The notes: generated from the letters alone by a model not told the origin. Positions 37,076-51,773 are shown, numbered from the stretch's first letter. The stretch: DNA of 64,000 bases from Chromobacterium alkanivorans (GCF_016937655.1 NZ_JAFHKL010000017.1:1-64000), one strand, 5' to 3'. Numbers and translations are program-made.

Positions 37076-37705
37076 ATGGGCGCGCGGCCGGTCTGGCGCT
37101 GGGCCTTGCTGGCGTCGCTGGCGCTGCACGCCTTGCTGTTGTTCGGCTGGCCGCGCCGCCCGCCGCCGCCGGCCGCCGCGGCGTTGACGCTGCGGCTGAC
37201 GTCGCCGCCGGGGGCTGTCGCGGCGGCCAAGGCCGGCAGTCGGACGGAAACCAAGGCGGAAGCCAGGCCAAGCGCCAAACCGCGCGGCAGCCTTGCCGCG
37301 TCGCCGTCCTTGCCGGCGGTCGGCGGCGAGCCGGCGACGGAGGCCGCCGCCGCGGGCGGGCCGGGAGCCAGGAGCGGGACCGCCGCGCCGTCGGGCGGCG
37401 GCGGCGCATCGCAGGCCGGCGCGGACAGCGTGGCCTTGTATCGCGCCGAGTATCTGAACAATCCGCAGCCGGAATACCCGGAGCGCTCGCGGGAAAACGG
37501 TGAGCAGGGCACGGTGTTGCTGCGGGTGGAGGTTGGCGCGGCCGGCAGAGCCGGCGAGGTGGCGGTGGCCAGCAGCAGCGGTTATCCGCGGCTGGACCGG
37601 GCGGCCAAGGCCGCGGTGGAGCGCTGGCGCTTCGCGCCGGCCAGGCGCAACGGCCAGGCGGTGGATTCGGTGCTGATGGTGCCGGTGTGTTTCCAGAGCC
37701 CTTGA
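37076..37705 (+). CDS. TonB-family energy transducer
   Basis: A 209-aa protein with the TonB plan: N-terminal membrane anchor (WRWALLASLALHALLLFGW), a Pro/Ala/Gly/Lys-rich periplasmic spacer (about residues 26-120), and a C-terminal TonB domain (NPQPEYPERSRENGEQGTVL, ASSSGYPRLDRAAKAAVERW, RFAPARRNGQAV). TonB passes inner-membrane proton-motive energy to outer-membrane receptors such as the HmuR-like protein at 49.3-51.5 kb. No exbB/exbD is adjacent, and the gene starts eight bases after the porter, which is an odd pairing. Confidence 0.85.
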   Translation: MGARPVWRWALLASLALHALLLFGWPRRPPPPAAAALTLRLTSPPGAVAAAKAGSRTETKAEARPSAKPRGSLAASPSLPAVGGEPATEAAAAGGPGARSGTAAPSGGGGASQAGADSVALYRAEYLNNPQPEYPERSRENGEQGTVLLRVEVGAAGRAGEVAVASSSGYPRLDRAAKAAVERWRFAPARRNGQAVDSVLMVPVCFQSP

Positions 37706-37809
37706 GCCGCGCGCGGGCGGCGCTGAAAACGCAATGGCGGCGAGGGCGCGGGCCGCATCGCGGAGCCGCGTCTCGCCGCCGGGTAAAGGGCGGTGACGGC
37801 AGGGGGATC

Positions 37810-38277
37810 CTAGGCCGTGACCTCTTCCTGCTCCTCCAGCGCCAGGCTGAAGCCTTCGCGCAGGCGGCCCAGCTCCTGGCAGAAGCCGGACAGGTCGTGT
37901 TCGCCAAAGCGTTTGAAGGCGATCTGCATATAGTCGATATGAGCGGGGAAGGCCTGATCGAACAGGCGCTCGCCGTGCTGGGTCAAGGAAACGAACACGC
38001 TGCGGCGATCGTTGGGCTGCATGGTGCGGGTAACCAGACCCTTGTCTTCCAGCCGGTCGATGACGCCGGTCAGCGTCCCTTTGGTGATCAACGTGCGGTC
38101 GGACAGCTCCTTGCAATTCATGCCCTTGCTGTGGCCCAGCGTGGCGACCACGTCGAATTGCGGCGGAGTCAGGCCCAGCTGACGAATGTGCTGGCTGGCA
38201 AACTGTTCGAATGCCTGGTAGGTGCGCGCCAGCTCGTGGACCACCGGAAGGAAACTGGCTTGAGAAGTGTTTTTCAT
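37810..38277 (-). CDS. MarR family transcriptional regulator
   Basis: A 155-aa winged-helix regulator: LGLTPPQFDVVATLGHSKGM then NCKELSDRTLITKGTLTGVI for the recognition region, and LVTRTMQPNDRRSVFVSLTQ for the wing. MarR proteins usually repress until a small phenolic or oxidative signal binds. It converges with the TonB gene; the upstream intergenic region has an inverted repeat that may be its own operator. Targets are unknown. Confidence 0.9.
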   Translation of the reverse strand: MKNTSQASFLPVVHELARTYQAFEQFASQHIRQLGLTPPQFDVVATLGHSKGMNCKELSDRTLITKGTLTGVIDRLEDKGLVTRTMQPNDRRSVFVSLTQHGERLFDQAFPAHIDYMQIAFKRFGEHDLSGFCQELGRLREGFSLALEEQEEVTA

Positions 38278-38343
38278 CGATCTATCCCTTGCTTTCCTAA
38301 GCAGTGTTTAAGACGATTTGGAATCATTCATTTGCATGAACAC

Positions 38344-38368
38344 GAAATATTCTGGCACGAGATATTTC
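38344..38368. promoter_or_regulatory. Inverted repeat upstream of the MarR gene
   Basis: GAAATAT (38344-38350) and ATATTTC (38362-38368) are perfect complements around an 11-base spacer, about 67 bases upstream of the MarR start. AT-rich palindromes of this size are typical of MarR operators, so autoregulation is plausible. Confidence 0.4.
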
Positions 38369-38861
38369 AGAGCGCCCCTGTCAGAAATGTCATCTGCCGG
38401 CCCTTCCGGTCCTGAAAATGACGTTCCGCTTCCATTTGGCCCGTTTGCGGCGGGCCCGGCTCGCGGCGCCGAACGGCTGACTGGAGCAGTTCGACGCGGT
38501 CCGATGGAACCAGCAGGGGCGATTCGGCATCCAATTCAGGTTGCGAACCCGGTTTGAAGCGCCAAATTGCCCGCATCAGCTATCGCCCCGGCTTGATTTA
38601 CGCTGGCGGCAAGGCATTTACGGCTAAATTGCCGCCAAATGATGCGCAAGCTGAGGCTTTCGTTATAATAACCGTGGTCTATCGCCGTTCTCGACTGGCC
38701 GAAACGCCAGATTCGAACGGTTTTGTTGCCGAATACTTAAAGGGAGGCTGTCGGCCCGGCTATTGCCGAAAGACGCCGCATCGCGCATTGACAGAATGCG
38801 CCAGAGCGCGGCGAAGGGGCGGCCGACGGCTTCGATTATTCGCCTTAATGCGGACTGGCTG
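38369..38861. other. Long intergenic region before zipA
   Basis: About 490 bases without a supported gene; the short open frames here show no coding character or ribosome binding sites. A perfect TATAAT at 38664-38669 (context CGTTATAATAACC) is the best promoter element and would give a leader of about 190 bases for zipA. I see no further structure I can defend. Confidence 0.5.
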
Positions 38862-40046
38862 ATGAGCGAATTACAGATTGGTGTGTTGATACTGGGCGGC
38901 GCGGTGATCGCCCTGGTGTACGGATTCAATGCTTTTCAGGAATGGCGTTTTCGCAAGAAGACTCGCCAGGCCTTCACGCGCGGCCACGACGACGTGCTGC
39001 TGGACGTGCCCAAGAACAATGTGCGCGACGGGGTGAAGCAGGACCGGATGGAGCCGGTGCTGGTGGACGCCGCGCCGGAGCCGGACGACTACGCCGCCGC
39101 CTACTTCGAGCCGCAAATCCCAGCGGAGCCGGCGCGCGCCGAAACCGAACGGCCGCGCGAGGCGGTCTTCGACGCGGTGCCGGTGGTGGAAGTGGAAGAG
39201 GAAGAAGAGGCTCCGCAGATGGATTCAGCCGACCACCAGGCGCTGGTGGTGGCGATGCTGGACCCGTCGCTGGATTTCATCGCCGAGGTGGTGTTCCACG
39301 CGCCGCACGAGCTGGCGGCGATTCCGCGCTTCAACGTGGGCAAGCGCACCCAGTTGATCGGCCGCACCGAAAAAGGCTTGTGGAAGCCGGCCGAGGCCTT
39401 GCCGGGCACCCGTTACAAACAGATCAACGTCAGCATGCAGATGGTGGACCGCAGCGGCGCGGTGACCGAGCAGGAACTGGCCGGCTTCTGCCAGCAGGTG
39501 TCGCGCTTCGCCGAGGAGCACGACGCCGCGGTCAGCTTCCCGCAGCGCCAGCAGAAGCTGGTGGCGGCGCGCGAACTGGACCGTTTCTGCGCCGACGTGG
39601 ACGTGCTGATCGGCATCAACATCGTGCCGCAGGGGCCGATAGAAGGCACCCGGCTGCGCAGCTTCGCCGAGGCCGCCGGCCTGCAGCTGGAACCGGACGG
39701 CGCCTTCCATTACCTGGCGGACTCAGGCAATACCCTGTATTCGCTGATGGCGGCGGACCAGATGCCGTTCACCTTCCACACGCTGCTGGACAAGTCCTTC
39801 CCGGCGCTGACCTTGTTGTTCGACGTGCCGCGCGTGGCCGGCGGCGTCGAGGTGTTCGACCGCGCGGTGTATTTCGCGCGCCAGCTGGCGCAGGAATTCG
39901 ACGCCCAATTGGTGGACGACAACCGCCGTCCGCTGTCCGACGCCGGCCTGACCCGCATCCGCGACCAACTGCTGCACATCTACGGCAGCATGGACGACCG
40001 CGGCATCGCCCCCGGCAGCGTGGCCGCCTTGCGGCTGTTTGCCTGA
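38862..40046 (+). CDS. zipA: Cell division protein ZipA
   Basis: Membrane anchor that tethers FtsZ to the division site. The 394-aa protein has a short N-terminal transmembrane helix (LQIGVLILGGAVIALVYGF), a basic segment, an acidic linker rich in Glu/Pro (about residues 50-130), and the C-terminal FtsZ-binding domain (about 245-390, including QVSRFAEEHDAAVSFPQRQQ and TLLFDVPRVAGGVEVFDRAV). ATG 38862 puts the helix at the very N-terminus as in other ZipA proteins. The following gene is ligA, a classic pairing. Confidence 0.93.
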   Translation: MSELQIGVLILGGAVIALVYGFNAFQEWRFRKKTRQAFTRGHDDVLLDVPKNNVRDGVKQDRMEPVLVDAAPEPDDYAAAYFEPQIPAEPARAETERPREAVFDAVPVVEVEEEEEAPQMDSADHQALVVAMLDPSLDFIAEVVFHAPHELAAIPRFNVGKRTQLIGRTEKGLWKPAEALPGTRYKQINVSMQMVDRSGAVTEQELAGFCQQVSRFAEEHDAAVSFPQRQQKLVAARELDRFCADVDVLIGINIVPQGPIEGTRLRSFAEAAGLQLEPDGAFHYLADSGNTLYSLMAADQMPFTFHTLLDKSFPALTLLFDVPRVAGGVEVFDRAVYFARQLAQEFDAQLVDDNRRPLSDAGLTRIRDQLLHIYGSMDDRGIAPGSVAALRLFA

Positions 40047-40159
40047 CCGGCCGCAAGCCCCGGTGTCGCCTTGGCGCGCAGCCGCTACACTGGGGTGATC
40101 GGCCCGCTTGATGATCTTCCGTTTCCAAGGCCGGCGCCACGCCGGCTTTTCTCGTTTGA

Positions 40160-42577
<2,418 letters not shown>

Positions 42578-42591
42578 GCCAAGGAGCGGAT

Positions 42592-44016
42592 ATGGCGGAC
42601 CAAGCTTTCGAACGAGGCAATCAATTGGCGGCGCAGGGCCGCTGGCGCGAGGCTGAGCAGGCGTTCGACCAGTGTCTGCGCCAGAACGCCAAGGACTGGC
42701 AGGCGCTGGCCAATCGCGCCAACGCCCGCCTGCGCCAGGGCGACAGCGCGCGCGCGCTGGACGACTACCTGGCCGCCGCCGCGCTCAATCCGCAGTCCGT
42801 CAATATCAAGTGCAATCTGGCGGTGCTGCTCAAGGAGCTGGGCGAGCTGGAGCTGGCGGAAGCGCTGCTGCGCGAGGCGCTGGCGGCGGAGCCCGAGCAT
42901 GTCGACGCCTGGAGCAATCTGGGCGTGGTGCTGCAGCACCGCCTGCAATACCAGGAGGCCATCGCCTGCCATTTGCGCGCCATCGAGCTGGCCGGCGCGA
43001 GCCCGGCGCGCTGCAACAACCTGGGCTACGCCTGCACTTGCGCCTTACTGCTGGACGACGCCGTTGCCGTATTGCAGGGCGGGCTGGAGCTGGACCCGAA
43101 CGACGCCAATCTGCGTTTCAGCCTGTCCATCGCGCTCTTGTTGGCCGGGCGCTACGCCGAGGCCTGGCCGTATTACGAGGCGCGCTGGGAGGCCATCCTG
43201 CAGCCGCGTCACCGCGAGCGGCGTTGGCAGGGCCAGGCGCTGGACGCGTCCACCCTGCTGTTGTGGGCGGAGCAGGGTCTGGGCGACAGCCTGCAGATGG
43301 CGCGCTTCCTGCCGCGGCTGCGGGCCGAGCATCCGCGGGCGCGGCTGCTGCTGGCCTGCCCCAAAACCTTCCATCGCCTGTTCGCCCAATTCGACGGCAT
43401 CGAACTGTTGGAGCCGGACGCCGCGCCGGCTTTCGATTGGCAACTGCCGCTGATGTCCTTGCCCGGCGTGCTGGGCGTCACCCTGGACAATCTGTCCGCC
43501 CAGCCTTATCTGAGCGCGGTGCCGGCCGCCGAGGTCCCGCCGCGCGCCGGCGGCCGGCCGCGCGTCGGCGTGGTGTGGGAGAGCGGGCAATGGGGCGTGG
43601 GCAAGGCCGATCACTGGCGCCGCCACAAATCGCTGCCGCCGGAGGATTTCGCCGCGCTGTGCCGGCTGCCCGGCATCGACTTCGTGTCCTTGCAGCCGGG
43701 GGAGACGCCTGCGGCTTTGCAAGGCTTGTTGGCCGCGCCGGTCTTGAGCGACTTCGCCGACACCGCCGCCTGGGTGGCGGAGCTGGATCTGGTGATCACC
43801 GTAGACACCGCCGTCGCCCACCTGGCCGGGGCGATGGGCAAGCCGGTGTGGGTGCTGATGCGCGCGGAGAGCGCGCCTTTCTTCCTGACCGCCGGCGAGC
43901 GCGCGCCGTGGTACGAGTCGATGCGGGTCTGGCGTCAGGCCGAGCCCGGCGTCTGGGCGCCGGTGCTGGAGGGCGCGGCTCAGGCGCTGGCGCAGCGTTT
44001 CGCCGCCGCTTTATGA
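42592..44016 (+). CDS. TPR protein with glycosyltransferase family 9-like C-terminus
   Basis: A 474-aa protein. The N-terminal half (about residues 1-220) is at least five tetratricopeptide repeats ([40 protein letters not shown] and others). The C-terminal half resembles heptosyltransferase/GT9 folds: [20 protein letters not shown] and [20 protein letters not shown] followed by PVWVLM. Such proteins are associated with glycosylation of surface structures, but the acceptor is unknown. ATG 42592 has AAGGAG six bases upstream. It follows ligA by 14 bases and is likely co-transcribed. Confidence 0.85.
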   Translation: MADQAFERGNQLAAQGRWREAEQAFDQCLRQNAKDWQALANRANARLRQGDSARALDDYLAAAALNPQSVNIKCNLAVLLKELGELELAEALLREALAAEPEHVDAWSNLGVVLQHRLQYQEAIACHLRAIELAGASPARCNNLGYACTCALLLDDAVAVLQGGLELDPNDANLRFSLSIALLLAGRYAEAWPYYEARWEAILQPRHRERRWQGQALDASTLLLWAEQGLGDSLQMARFLPRLRAEHPRARLLLACPKTFHRLFAQFDGIELLEPDAAPAFDWQLPLMSLPGVLGVTLDNLSAQPYLSAVPAAEVPPRAGGRPRVGVVWESGQWGVGKADHWRRHKSLPPEDFAALCRLPGIDFVSLQPGETPAALQGLLAAPVLSDFADTAAWVAELDLVITVDTAVAHLAGAMGKPVWVLMRAESAPFFLTAGERAPWYESMRVWRQAEPGVWAPVLEGAAQALAQRFAAAL

Positions 44017-44025
44017 GGCCGGGAC

Positions 44026-44055
44026 TTTCACCAGCGGGCCGCGGCGCGGTAGAAT
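44026..44055 (+). promoter_or_regulatory. Promoter candidate for galU
   Basis: TTTCAC (44026-44031) and TAGAAT (44050-44055) are 18 bases apart, about 35 bases upstream of the galU start. Confidence 0.5.
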
Positions 44056-44089
44056 GCGCGGCTGTCAACGCTTGTTAACGAGAATGGGC

Positions 44090-44962
44090 ATGAAAAAAAT
44101 CACGAAAGCGGTTTTCCCCGTCGCCGGACTCGGCACCCGCTTCCTGCCGGCCACCAAGGCCAGCCCCAAGGAAATGCTGCCGGTGGTGGACAAGCCGCTG
44201 ATCCAGTACGCGGTGGAAGAGGCGATCGCCGCCGGCATGACCGAGCTGATTTTCATCACCGGCCGCAACAAGCGTTCGATCGAAGACCATTTCGACAAGG
44301 CTTACGAGCTGGAAACCGAACTGGAAAACAAGAACAAGCAGAAGCTGCTGGAAACCGTGCAGGGCATCATCCCGCCGTCGGTGTCCTGCATCTTCATCCG
44401 TCAGACCGAGGCGCTGGGCCTGGGCCACGCGGTGTTGTGCGCGCGGCCGGTGGTGGGCAATGAGCCGTTCGCGGTGATCCTGGCCGACGACCTGATCGAA
44501 GGCGCGCCGGGCGCGATGGAACAGATGGTCAAGCTGTTCGACGAAACCCACGCCTCGGTGCTGGGCGTGGAAACCGTGGCGCCGGAGGAAACCAGTTCCT
44601 ACGGCATCGTCAAGGTGGCCCCGGACGCGCGCGGCCATCAGCAGGTGGAGCACATCGTGGAGAAGCCGCGCCCAGAAGCGGCGCCGTCCAATCTGGCGGT
44701 GGTGGGCCGTTACATCCTGACCCCGCGCATCTTCGACAAGCTGGTCAACACCACGGCCGGCGCCGGCGGCGAAATCCAGTTGACCGACGGCATCGCCGCG
44801 CTGATGAAGGACGAGCCGGTGCTGGCGCTGCCGTTCAAGGGCGTGCGTTACGACTGCGGCTCCAAGCTGGGCTATCTTAAAGCCACGGTCAATTACGGCT
44901 TGCAGCATCACGAGGTGGGCGCCGAGTTCGCCGCCTACCTGCGGTCGCTGGCCAAGAACTAA
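44090..44962 (+). CDS. galU: UTP-glucose-1-phosphate uridylyltransferase
   Basis: Makes UDP-glucose for LPS, capsule and glycogen-related pathways. The 290-aa protein has the nucleotidyltransferase signature [20 protein letters not shown] followed by [32 protein letters not shown], and [20 protein letters not shown]. Length is typical of bacterial GalU. ATG 44090 (GAGA eight bases upstream) is preferred over 44084. Confidence 0.95.
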   Translation: MKKITKAVFPVAGLGTRFLPATKASPKEMLPVVDKPLIQYAVEEAIAAGMTELIFITGRNKRSIEDHFDKAYELETELENKNKQKLLETVQGIIPPSVSCIFIRQTEALGLGHAVLCARPVVGNEPFAVILADDLIEGAPGAMEQMVKLFDETHASVLGVETVAPEETSSYGIVKVAPDARGHQQVEHIVEKPRPEAAPSNLAVVGRYILTPRIFDKLVNTTAGAGGEIQLTDGIAALMKDEPVLALPFKGVRYDCGSKLGYLKATVNYGLQHHEVGAEFAAYLRSLAKN

Positions 44963-44976
44963 TCGTTTTTTCAATC

Positions 44977-45002
44977 ACGCCGCTCGGAATCATGAGCGGC
45001 GT
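44977..45002 (+). terminator. Terminator of galU
   Basis: A perfect 9-bp stem (ACGCCGCTC 44977-44985 / GAGCGGCGT 44994-45002) followed by TTGT. It lies just before the hpt ribosome binding site, so it may only partly separate galU and hpt expression. Confidence 0.75.
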
Positions 45003-45028
45003 TTGTACGTGTGAATCAAGGAGGCATC

Positions 45029-45571
45029 ATGCCCAATATTGCCGAGGCCCGTGGCCTGATCAACAGTTCCGACGTGCTGTTTACCGCCGAGGAAGTCAGC
45101 GCGGCCGTTGACCGCATGGCGGTGGAAATCACCGAGGAACTGGGCGAAACCTATCCGCTGGTCTTGTCCGTGATGGGCGGCGCCGTGGTGTTCACCGGCC
45201 AGCTGCTGCCACGCCTGGCCTTCCCGTTGGACTTCGACTACGTTCACGTGTCCCGCTACGGCGACAAGACCCAGGGCGGCGAGCTGGTGTGGAAGCAGGC
45301 GCCCAAGGAAGACGTGCGCGACCGCGTGGTGCTGGTGCTGGACGACATCCTGGACGAAGGCCACACCATGGCGGCGATCCGCGACAAAGTGATGGCCATG
45401 GGCGCCAAGGCCTTCTACAGCGGCGTGTTCGCCAACAAGCTGATCAGCAAGGCCAAGCCGATGCAGGCGGACTTCGTCGGCCTGGACGTGCCGGACCGTT
45501 ACGTGTTCGGCTACGGCATGGACGTGCGCGGCGCCTGGCGCAATCTGCCGGCGATCTACGCTTTGAAATAA
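45029..45571 (+). CDS. hpt: Hypoxanthine-guanine phosphoribosyltransferase
   Basis: Purine salvage enzyme that attaches ribose-5-phosphate from PRPP to hypoxanthine or guanine. The 180-aa protein has the PRPP-binding signature VVLVLDDILDEGHTMAAIRD, the flexible-loop region YVHVSRYGDKTQGGELVWKQ, and VGLDVPDRYVFGYGMD near the base-binding site. ATG 45029 has AAGGAGG five bases upstream; the earlier in-frame GTG (45011) lies before that site. Exact base preference cannot be told. Confidence 0.9.
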   Translation: MPNIAEARGLINSSDVLFTAEEVSAAVDRMAVEITEELGETYPLVLSVMGGAVVFTGQLLPRLAFPLDFDYVHVSRYGDKTQGGELVWKQAPKEDVRDRVVLVLDDILDEGHTMAAIRDKVMAMGAKAFYSGVFANKLISKAKPMQADFVGLDVPDRYVFGYGMDVRGAWRNLPAIYALK

Positions 45572-45587
45572 GCGCGGACTGATCGCG

Positions 45588-45625
45588 AAAAACCCCCGGC
45601 TCGCGCAAGCAAGCCGGGGGTTTTT
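45588..45625. terminator. Bidirectional terminator between hpt and hmuV
   Basis: AAAAACCCCCGGCT (45588-45601) and AGCCGGGGGTTTTT (45612-45625) form a 9-bp GC stem flanked by A and T tracts on both sides, so it serves both the rightward hpt and the leftward haem operon. Confidence 0.93.
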
Positions 45626-45641
45626 ATTTGATGACTTGGGT

Positions 45642-46449
<808 letters not shown>

Positions 46450-46457
<8 letters not shown>

Positions 46458-47436
46458 TGATCAGACTCCTTTGTTGACGCCGGAACAGCCAGACGAAGAA
46501 CGGCGGCCCGGCGAACGCCGCCATCAGGCCCACCGGCAGATCGATGGGCCAGGCGATGGTGCGCGCCAGCGTGTCCACCGCCAGCAAAAACAGCGCGCCG
46601 GCCCAGGCCGACAACAGGATCAGCCGACGGCGGCAGCCGCCCAGCAACAGGGCCAGCGCGTTGGGAATCATCATGCCGACGAAGCCTATCACCCCGGACA
46701 GCGCCACCGCGCCGCCGGTAGCCAGCGCCGCGCCGACGGCGGTGAGGCGGCGGGTGCGGCGCACGTCTATGCCCAGCGAGCGGGCGGCGTCCTCGCCCAG
46801 CAGCAGGCAGTCCAGGTCGCGGCCCACCGCGATCAGGATCAGCAGGCCCAGGCCGGCCACGCCCAGGCAGGCCAGCAGCCGTTCCGACGAGGCCGACGAC
46901 AGATTGCCGGCCAGCCAGCTGGTGGCGGCGCGCAGGGTCAGGTCGTCGGACATGAAAATCATCAGGCTGGTGACCGCGCCGCAGAAGGCGCCCACCACCA
47001 GGCCCATCAGCAACAGGCCGGCCAGGCCGCCGCGGACCAGCCGCGACAGCAGCAGGATCAGCCAGGTGGCCAGCAGGCCGCCGCCGAAGGCGGCCAGCGG
47101 CAGGGACAGGCCGGCGGCGCCGATGGCCAGCATGCTGACCACGGCCAGCGCCGCGCCGCTGGAGGTGCCGATCAGGCCGGGGTCGGCCAGCGGATTGCGG
47201 AACAGCGCCTGCAAGGCCGCGCCGCTGGCGGCCAGCGCCGCGCCCACGCCCAGCGCCGCGGCGATGCGAGGCAGCCGCAGCTGGGTCAGCAGCGGATCGC
47301 TGAAGTCCGGCCAGGCCAGGCCGTTGCCGCCGCTGGACAAGGCCAGCAAGGGCAACAGCAGGCTGGCGGCGATCAGGCCCAGCAGCAGCCAGCGGCCGCG
47401 ATTGGGCGCGGCGGCGTCCATGGTCAGCGCGCTCAC
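46450..47436 (-). CDS. hmuU: Haem ABC importer permease
   Basis: BtuC/FecCD-type permease of 328 aa with about ten membrane helices; family segments include LTQLRLPRIAAALGVGAALA, ALFRNPLADPGLIGTSSGAA and SGVIGFVGMMIPNALALLLG. I choose GTG 47436, whose TG overlaps the hmuT stop (translational coupling); ATG 47421 is an alternative without a ribosome binding site. With HmuV and HmuT it moves haem from periplasm to cytoplasm. Confidence 0.92.
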
Positions 47437-48224
47437 ATCTTCACCATCTGCTCGACCACCGCCGGGCTGTTCAGGCCCACCATCATCGCGTCCTTGGCCG
47501 GCAGCAGATAGATGCGGCCCTGCTTGCCGGCCGGGGTGGAGGCGATCTCCGGCCGCTTGGAGAAGGCCTCCTTGCCGCCGTGCACCGCGCCGGTGTGGCT
47601 GCCCAGGATGATCACGTCCGGCTGCAGGCTCTGCCAGGCGTCGCGCGCCATCGGCTTGAAGCCGGACAGCTGGCTGGCGACGTTGACGCCGCCGGCGGCG
47701 CGGATCAGGGTGTCGGCGGCGGTGTCGCGGCCGGCCACCAGCTGGCCGTCGTAGCTGACCAGGTAGCGCACGCCGCGCGCCGGGCGCGGCGTCATCTCGC
47801 GCTGCCAGCGGCTGGCCAGTTGCTGGGCGTTGGCGTCGCGGCCCAAGAGCTGTCCCACTTTGCGGATCGCGTCGGCGAAGTCCGCGCCGTCCTCGCGGCG
47901 CGTCACCTCCTCGGCGCGCACCTGCAATTGGCGCAGCTGGGTCCATACCGTGGGCGGCTGCGCCTCGGCGCTGCCCAGCACCAGGGTGGGTTTGAGCCGG
48001 GCGATGGTCTCGGCGTTCAGCGCGCGGGAAAAGCCCACCACCTGCGCCTGGGCCAGCGCCGGCGACTTGCTGGAGCGGTCGCGGCCGACGACTTCCTTGC
48101 CGGCGTCCAGCGCCACCACAATGTCGGCGATGTCGGGGGTCATCACCACGATGCGTTGTACCGCCCAGGCGGGCAACGCGGCAGCCAGGCCCAACAGGGC
48201 GGCGAAGGCGAATTTAGGCGACAT
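47433..48224 (-). CDS. hmuT: Periplasmic haem-binding protein
   Basis: A 263-aa substrate-binding protein (Fe-B12 periplasmic class) with a signal peptide (MSPKFAFAALLGLAAALPAW, cleaved after AWA). The mature part shows RIVVMTPDIADIVVALDAG, LKPTLVLGSAEAQPP, and LQPDVIILGSHTGAVHGGKE. It receives haem from HmuR and hands it to HmuUV. Its ATG lies within the end of hmuS (11-base overlap). Confidence 0.92.
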   Translation of the reverse strand: MSPKFAFAALLGLAAALPAWAVQRIVVMTPDIADIVVALDAGKEVVGRDRSSKSPALAQAQVVGFSRALNAETIARLKPTLVLGSAEAQPPTVWTQLRQLQVRAEEVTRREDGADFADAIRKVGQLLGRDANAQQLASRWQREMTPRPARGVRYLVSYDGQLVAGRDTAADTLIRAAGGVNVASQLSGFKPMARDAWQSLQPDVIILGSHTGAVHGGKEAFSKRPEIASTPAGKQGRIYLLPAKDAMMVGLNSPAVVEQMVKM

Positions 48225-49257
48225 CGGCGCGCTCCAGTGCCGGCAGCTCGCCCAGCAGCTTGATCCATTCCACGCGTTCCGCCTGGCCCGGCTTGCGCTC
48301 GCCGAAGAAGGTGGCCAGCGACAGGCCCTTGTCGTCGAACAATTCCAGCGAGGTCACCACGCCGTGATCGCCCGGCTTGCGGGTGACCCAGGCTTCGGCG
48401 ATCAGATCGGTGCGCAGGTGCAGGTTGAAGTGCGTGTCCAGCACATTGAGCCAGTTGCCGACGATCTGCACATTGCGCACAGGGCCGGTGTGGATCTGGA
48501 TCATGCCGCGGTTGCCTGCGAACACCATGATCGGGGCTTCGATATGAGCGGCGCGGCGCAGCAACTGCTCCACCGCTTCCGGCAGCACGCGCCAGGCCTG
48601 GCCTTCCGGCGCCAGGCGGAAGCCCTGCTGGCGGGACACGCCCCAGCGGCGCAGGAAGGGATGGAAGGCGTGCACGTCTTGCAGGCTCTGCCACTCTTGC
48701 TGGAAGCCGGCCTTGTCGATGGCCTCGTCGTCCAGTTCCGCCGCTTCGGCTTCCGGCGGGTCTACGCGCAGCGCGGTCTTGGGCGCGGCGAAGTTCTCCA
48801 CCAGGCGCTGGTAGGCGGCCACGTCGCTATTGGCGGTCAGGTAGATTTTGTGCACCGCTTCGCCGAAACGGTCGAAGAACTGCAGGCTGCGCTGCTCGCC
48901 GCGCGCGCCGGCCACGGTGACGGCGAAGGCGTGCTGCCAATGGAACAGGAAGATGCGCAGGTCTATCACCGGGTTGATGGCCAGGCCGATCTTGCCGTCG
49001 ATCTGCACATTGCGGTAATCGCCGGTGGTTTCATGCACGCAGGCGTGATTGCGCGTCAGCGCCATCACCGGGCCAAGCTGGGCGATCTGGCCCAGGATAT
49101 CGTTCCAATGCGGCTGCAGGGCCTGGCTGGCCGGATCCGCGGCCACCAGTTCGGCTTCGCTGACGCCCAGGGCGTCGGCGGCGTCGCGCGCGCGCAGTTT
49201 CGGCTGGCTGGCTTTCAGGACTTGGAAACGATCCCACAGCTGGCTGAAGTCGGTCAT
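48214..49257 (-). CDS. hmuS: Cytoplasmic haem-handling/degrading protein HmuS
   Basis: A 347-aa HmuS/HemS/ChuS-family protein made of two similar halves (APVMALTRNHACVHETTGDY in the first, APIMVFAGNRGMIQIHTGPV in the second). Related proteins store, traffic or degrade haem in the cytoplasm. It is coupled to hmuT by overlap and separated from hmuR by a hairpin, which may set a lower level than the receptor. Confidence 0.92.
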   Translation of the reverse strand: MTDFSQLWDRFQVLKASQPKLRARDAADALGVSEAELVAADPASQALQPHWNDILGQIAQLGPVMALTRNHACVHETTGDYRNVQIDGKIGLAINPVIDLRIFLFHWQHAFAVTVAGARGEQRSLQFFDRFGEAVHKIYLTANSDVAAYQRLVENFAAPKTALRVDPPEAEAAELDDEAIDKAGFQQEWQSLQDVHAFHPFLRRWGVSRQQGFRLAPEGQAWRVLPEAVEQLLRRAAHIEAPIMVFAGNRGMIQIHTGPVRNVQIVGNWLNVLDTHFNLHLRTDLIAEAWVTRKPGDHGVVTSLELFDDKGLSLATFFGERKPGQAERVEWIKLLGELPALERADVA

Positions 49258-49289
49258 GTTTGGATTCTCCTTGGAACGATCAAAAACGG

Positions 49290-49311
49290 GCGCCCGCCGG
49301 GGAGCGGGCGC
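49290..49311 (-). terminator. Intercistronic hairpin between hmuR and hmuS
   Basis: On the minus strand, an 8-bp GC stem (GCGCCCGC / GCGGGCGC) with a six-base loop, three bases, then five Ts. It would partly terminate transcription after the receptor gene. Confidence 0.7.
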
Positions 49312-49317
49312 TTGCGG

Positions 49318-51498
<2,181 letters not shown>

Positions 51499-51579
51499 GG
51501 AAACTCCAAACTTCCTAAGGTTGGGTGCTTCCGCTGGCTGGCGAGTCTTGGCTGGCTTGCGGTGTGTGTGGTCTGGGAC

Positions 51580-51765
51580 CTATTTGATCAGGATGAGCTT
51601 GCCGTTGCGCGTTAACTGCAAGCGGTACATCTCGCCCTGATGCTCGATCAGGATTTCTCTGCCTTTGGCGAACAACTCGCAGCTGCGCAGCACCGGGGGC
51701 AGGCTGGCAGCGCCGGTTCCGGTGCCGGGCTTGGAGGCAGTGTGGGCGTGCATGAATTTATCCAT
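51580..51765 (-). CDS. hemP: HemP/HmuP family small regulator
   Basis: A 61-aa protein with the HemP/HmuP signature: LRSCELFAKGREILIEHQGE followed by MYRLQLTRNGKLILIK. Members are needed for full expression of haem receptor genes; in C. violaceum the equivalent (ChuP) links haem and siderophore uptake (from memory). ATG 51765 gives the usual length; ATG 51753 is an alternative. It is first in the haem operon, directly downstream of the Fur box. Confidence 0.88.
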   Translation of the reverse strand: MDKFMHAHTASKPGTGTGAASLPPVLRSCELFAKGREILIEHQGEMYRLQLTRNGKLILIK

Positions 51766-51773
51766 AGCCAAAT

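Noticed and set aside
38318-38862. Two short plus-strand frames upstream of zipA
   Set aside because: No ribosome binding sites or recognisable domains; one runs straight through the zipA promoter region.
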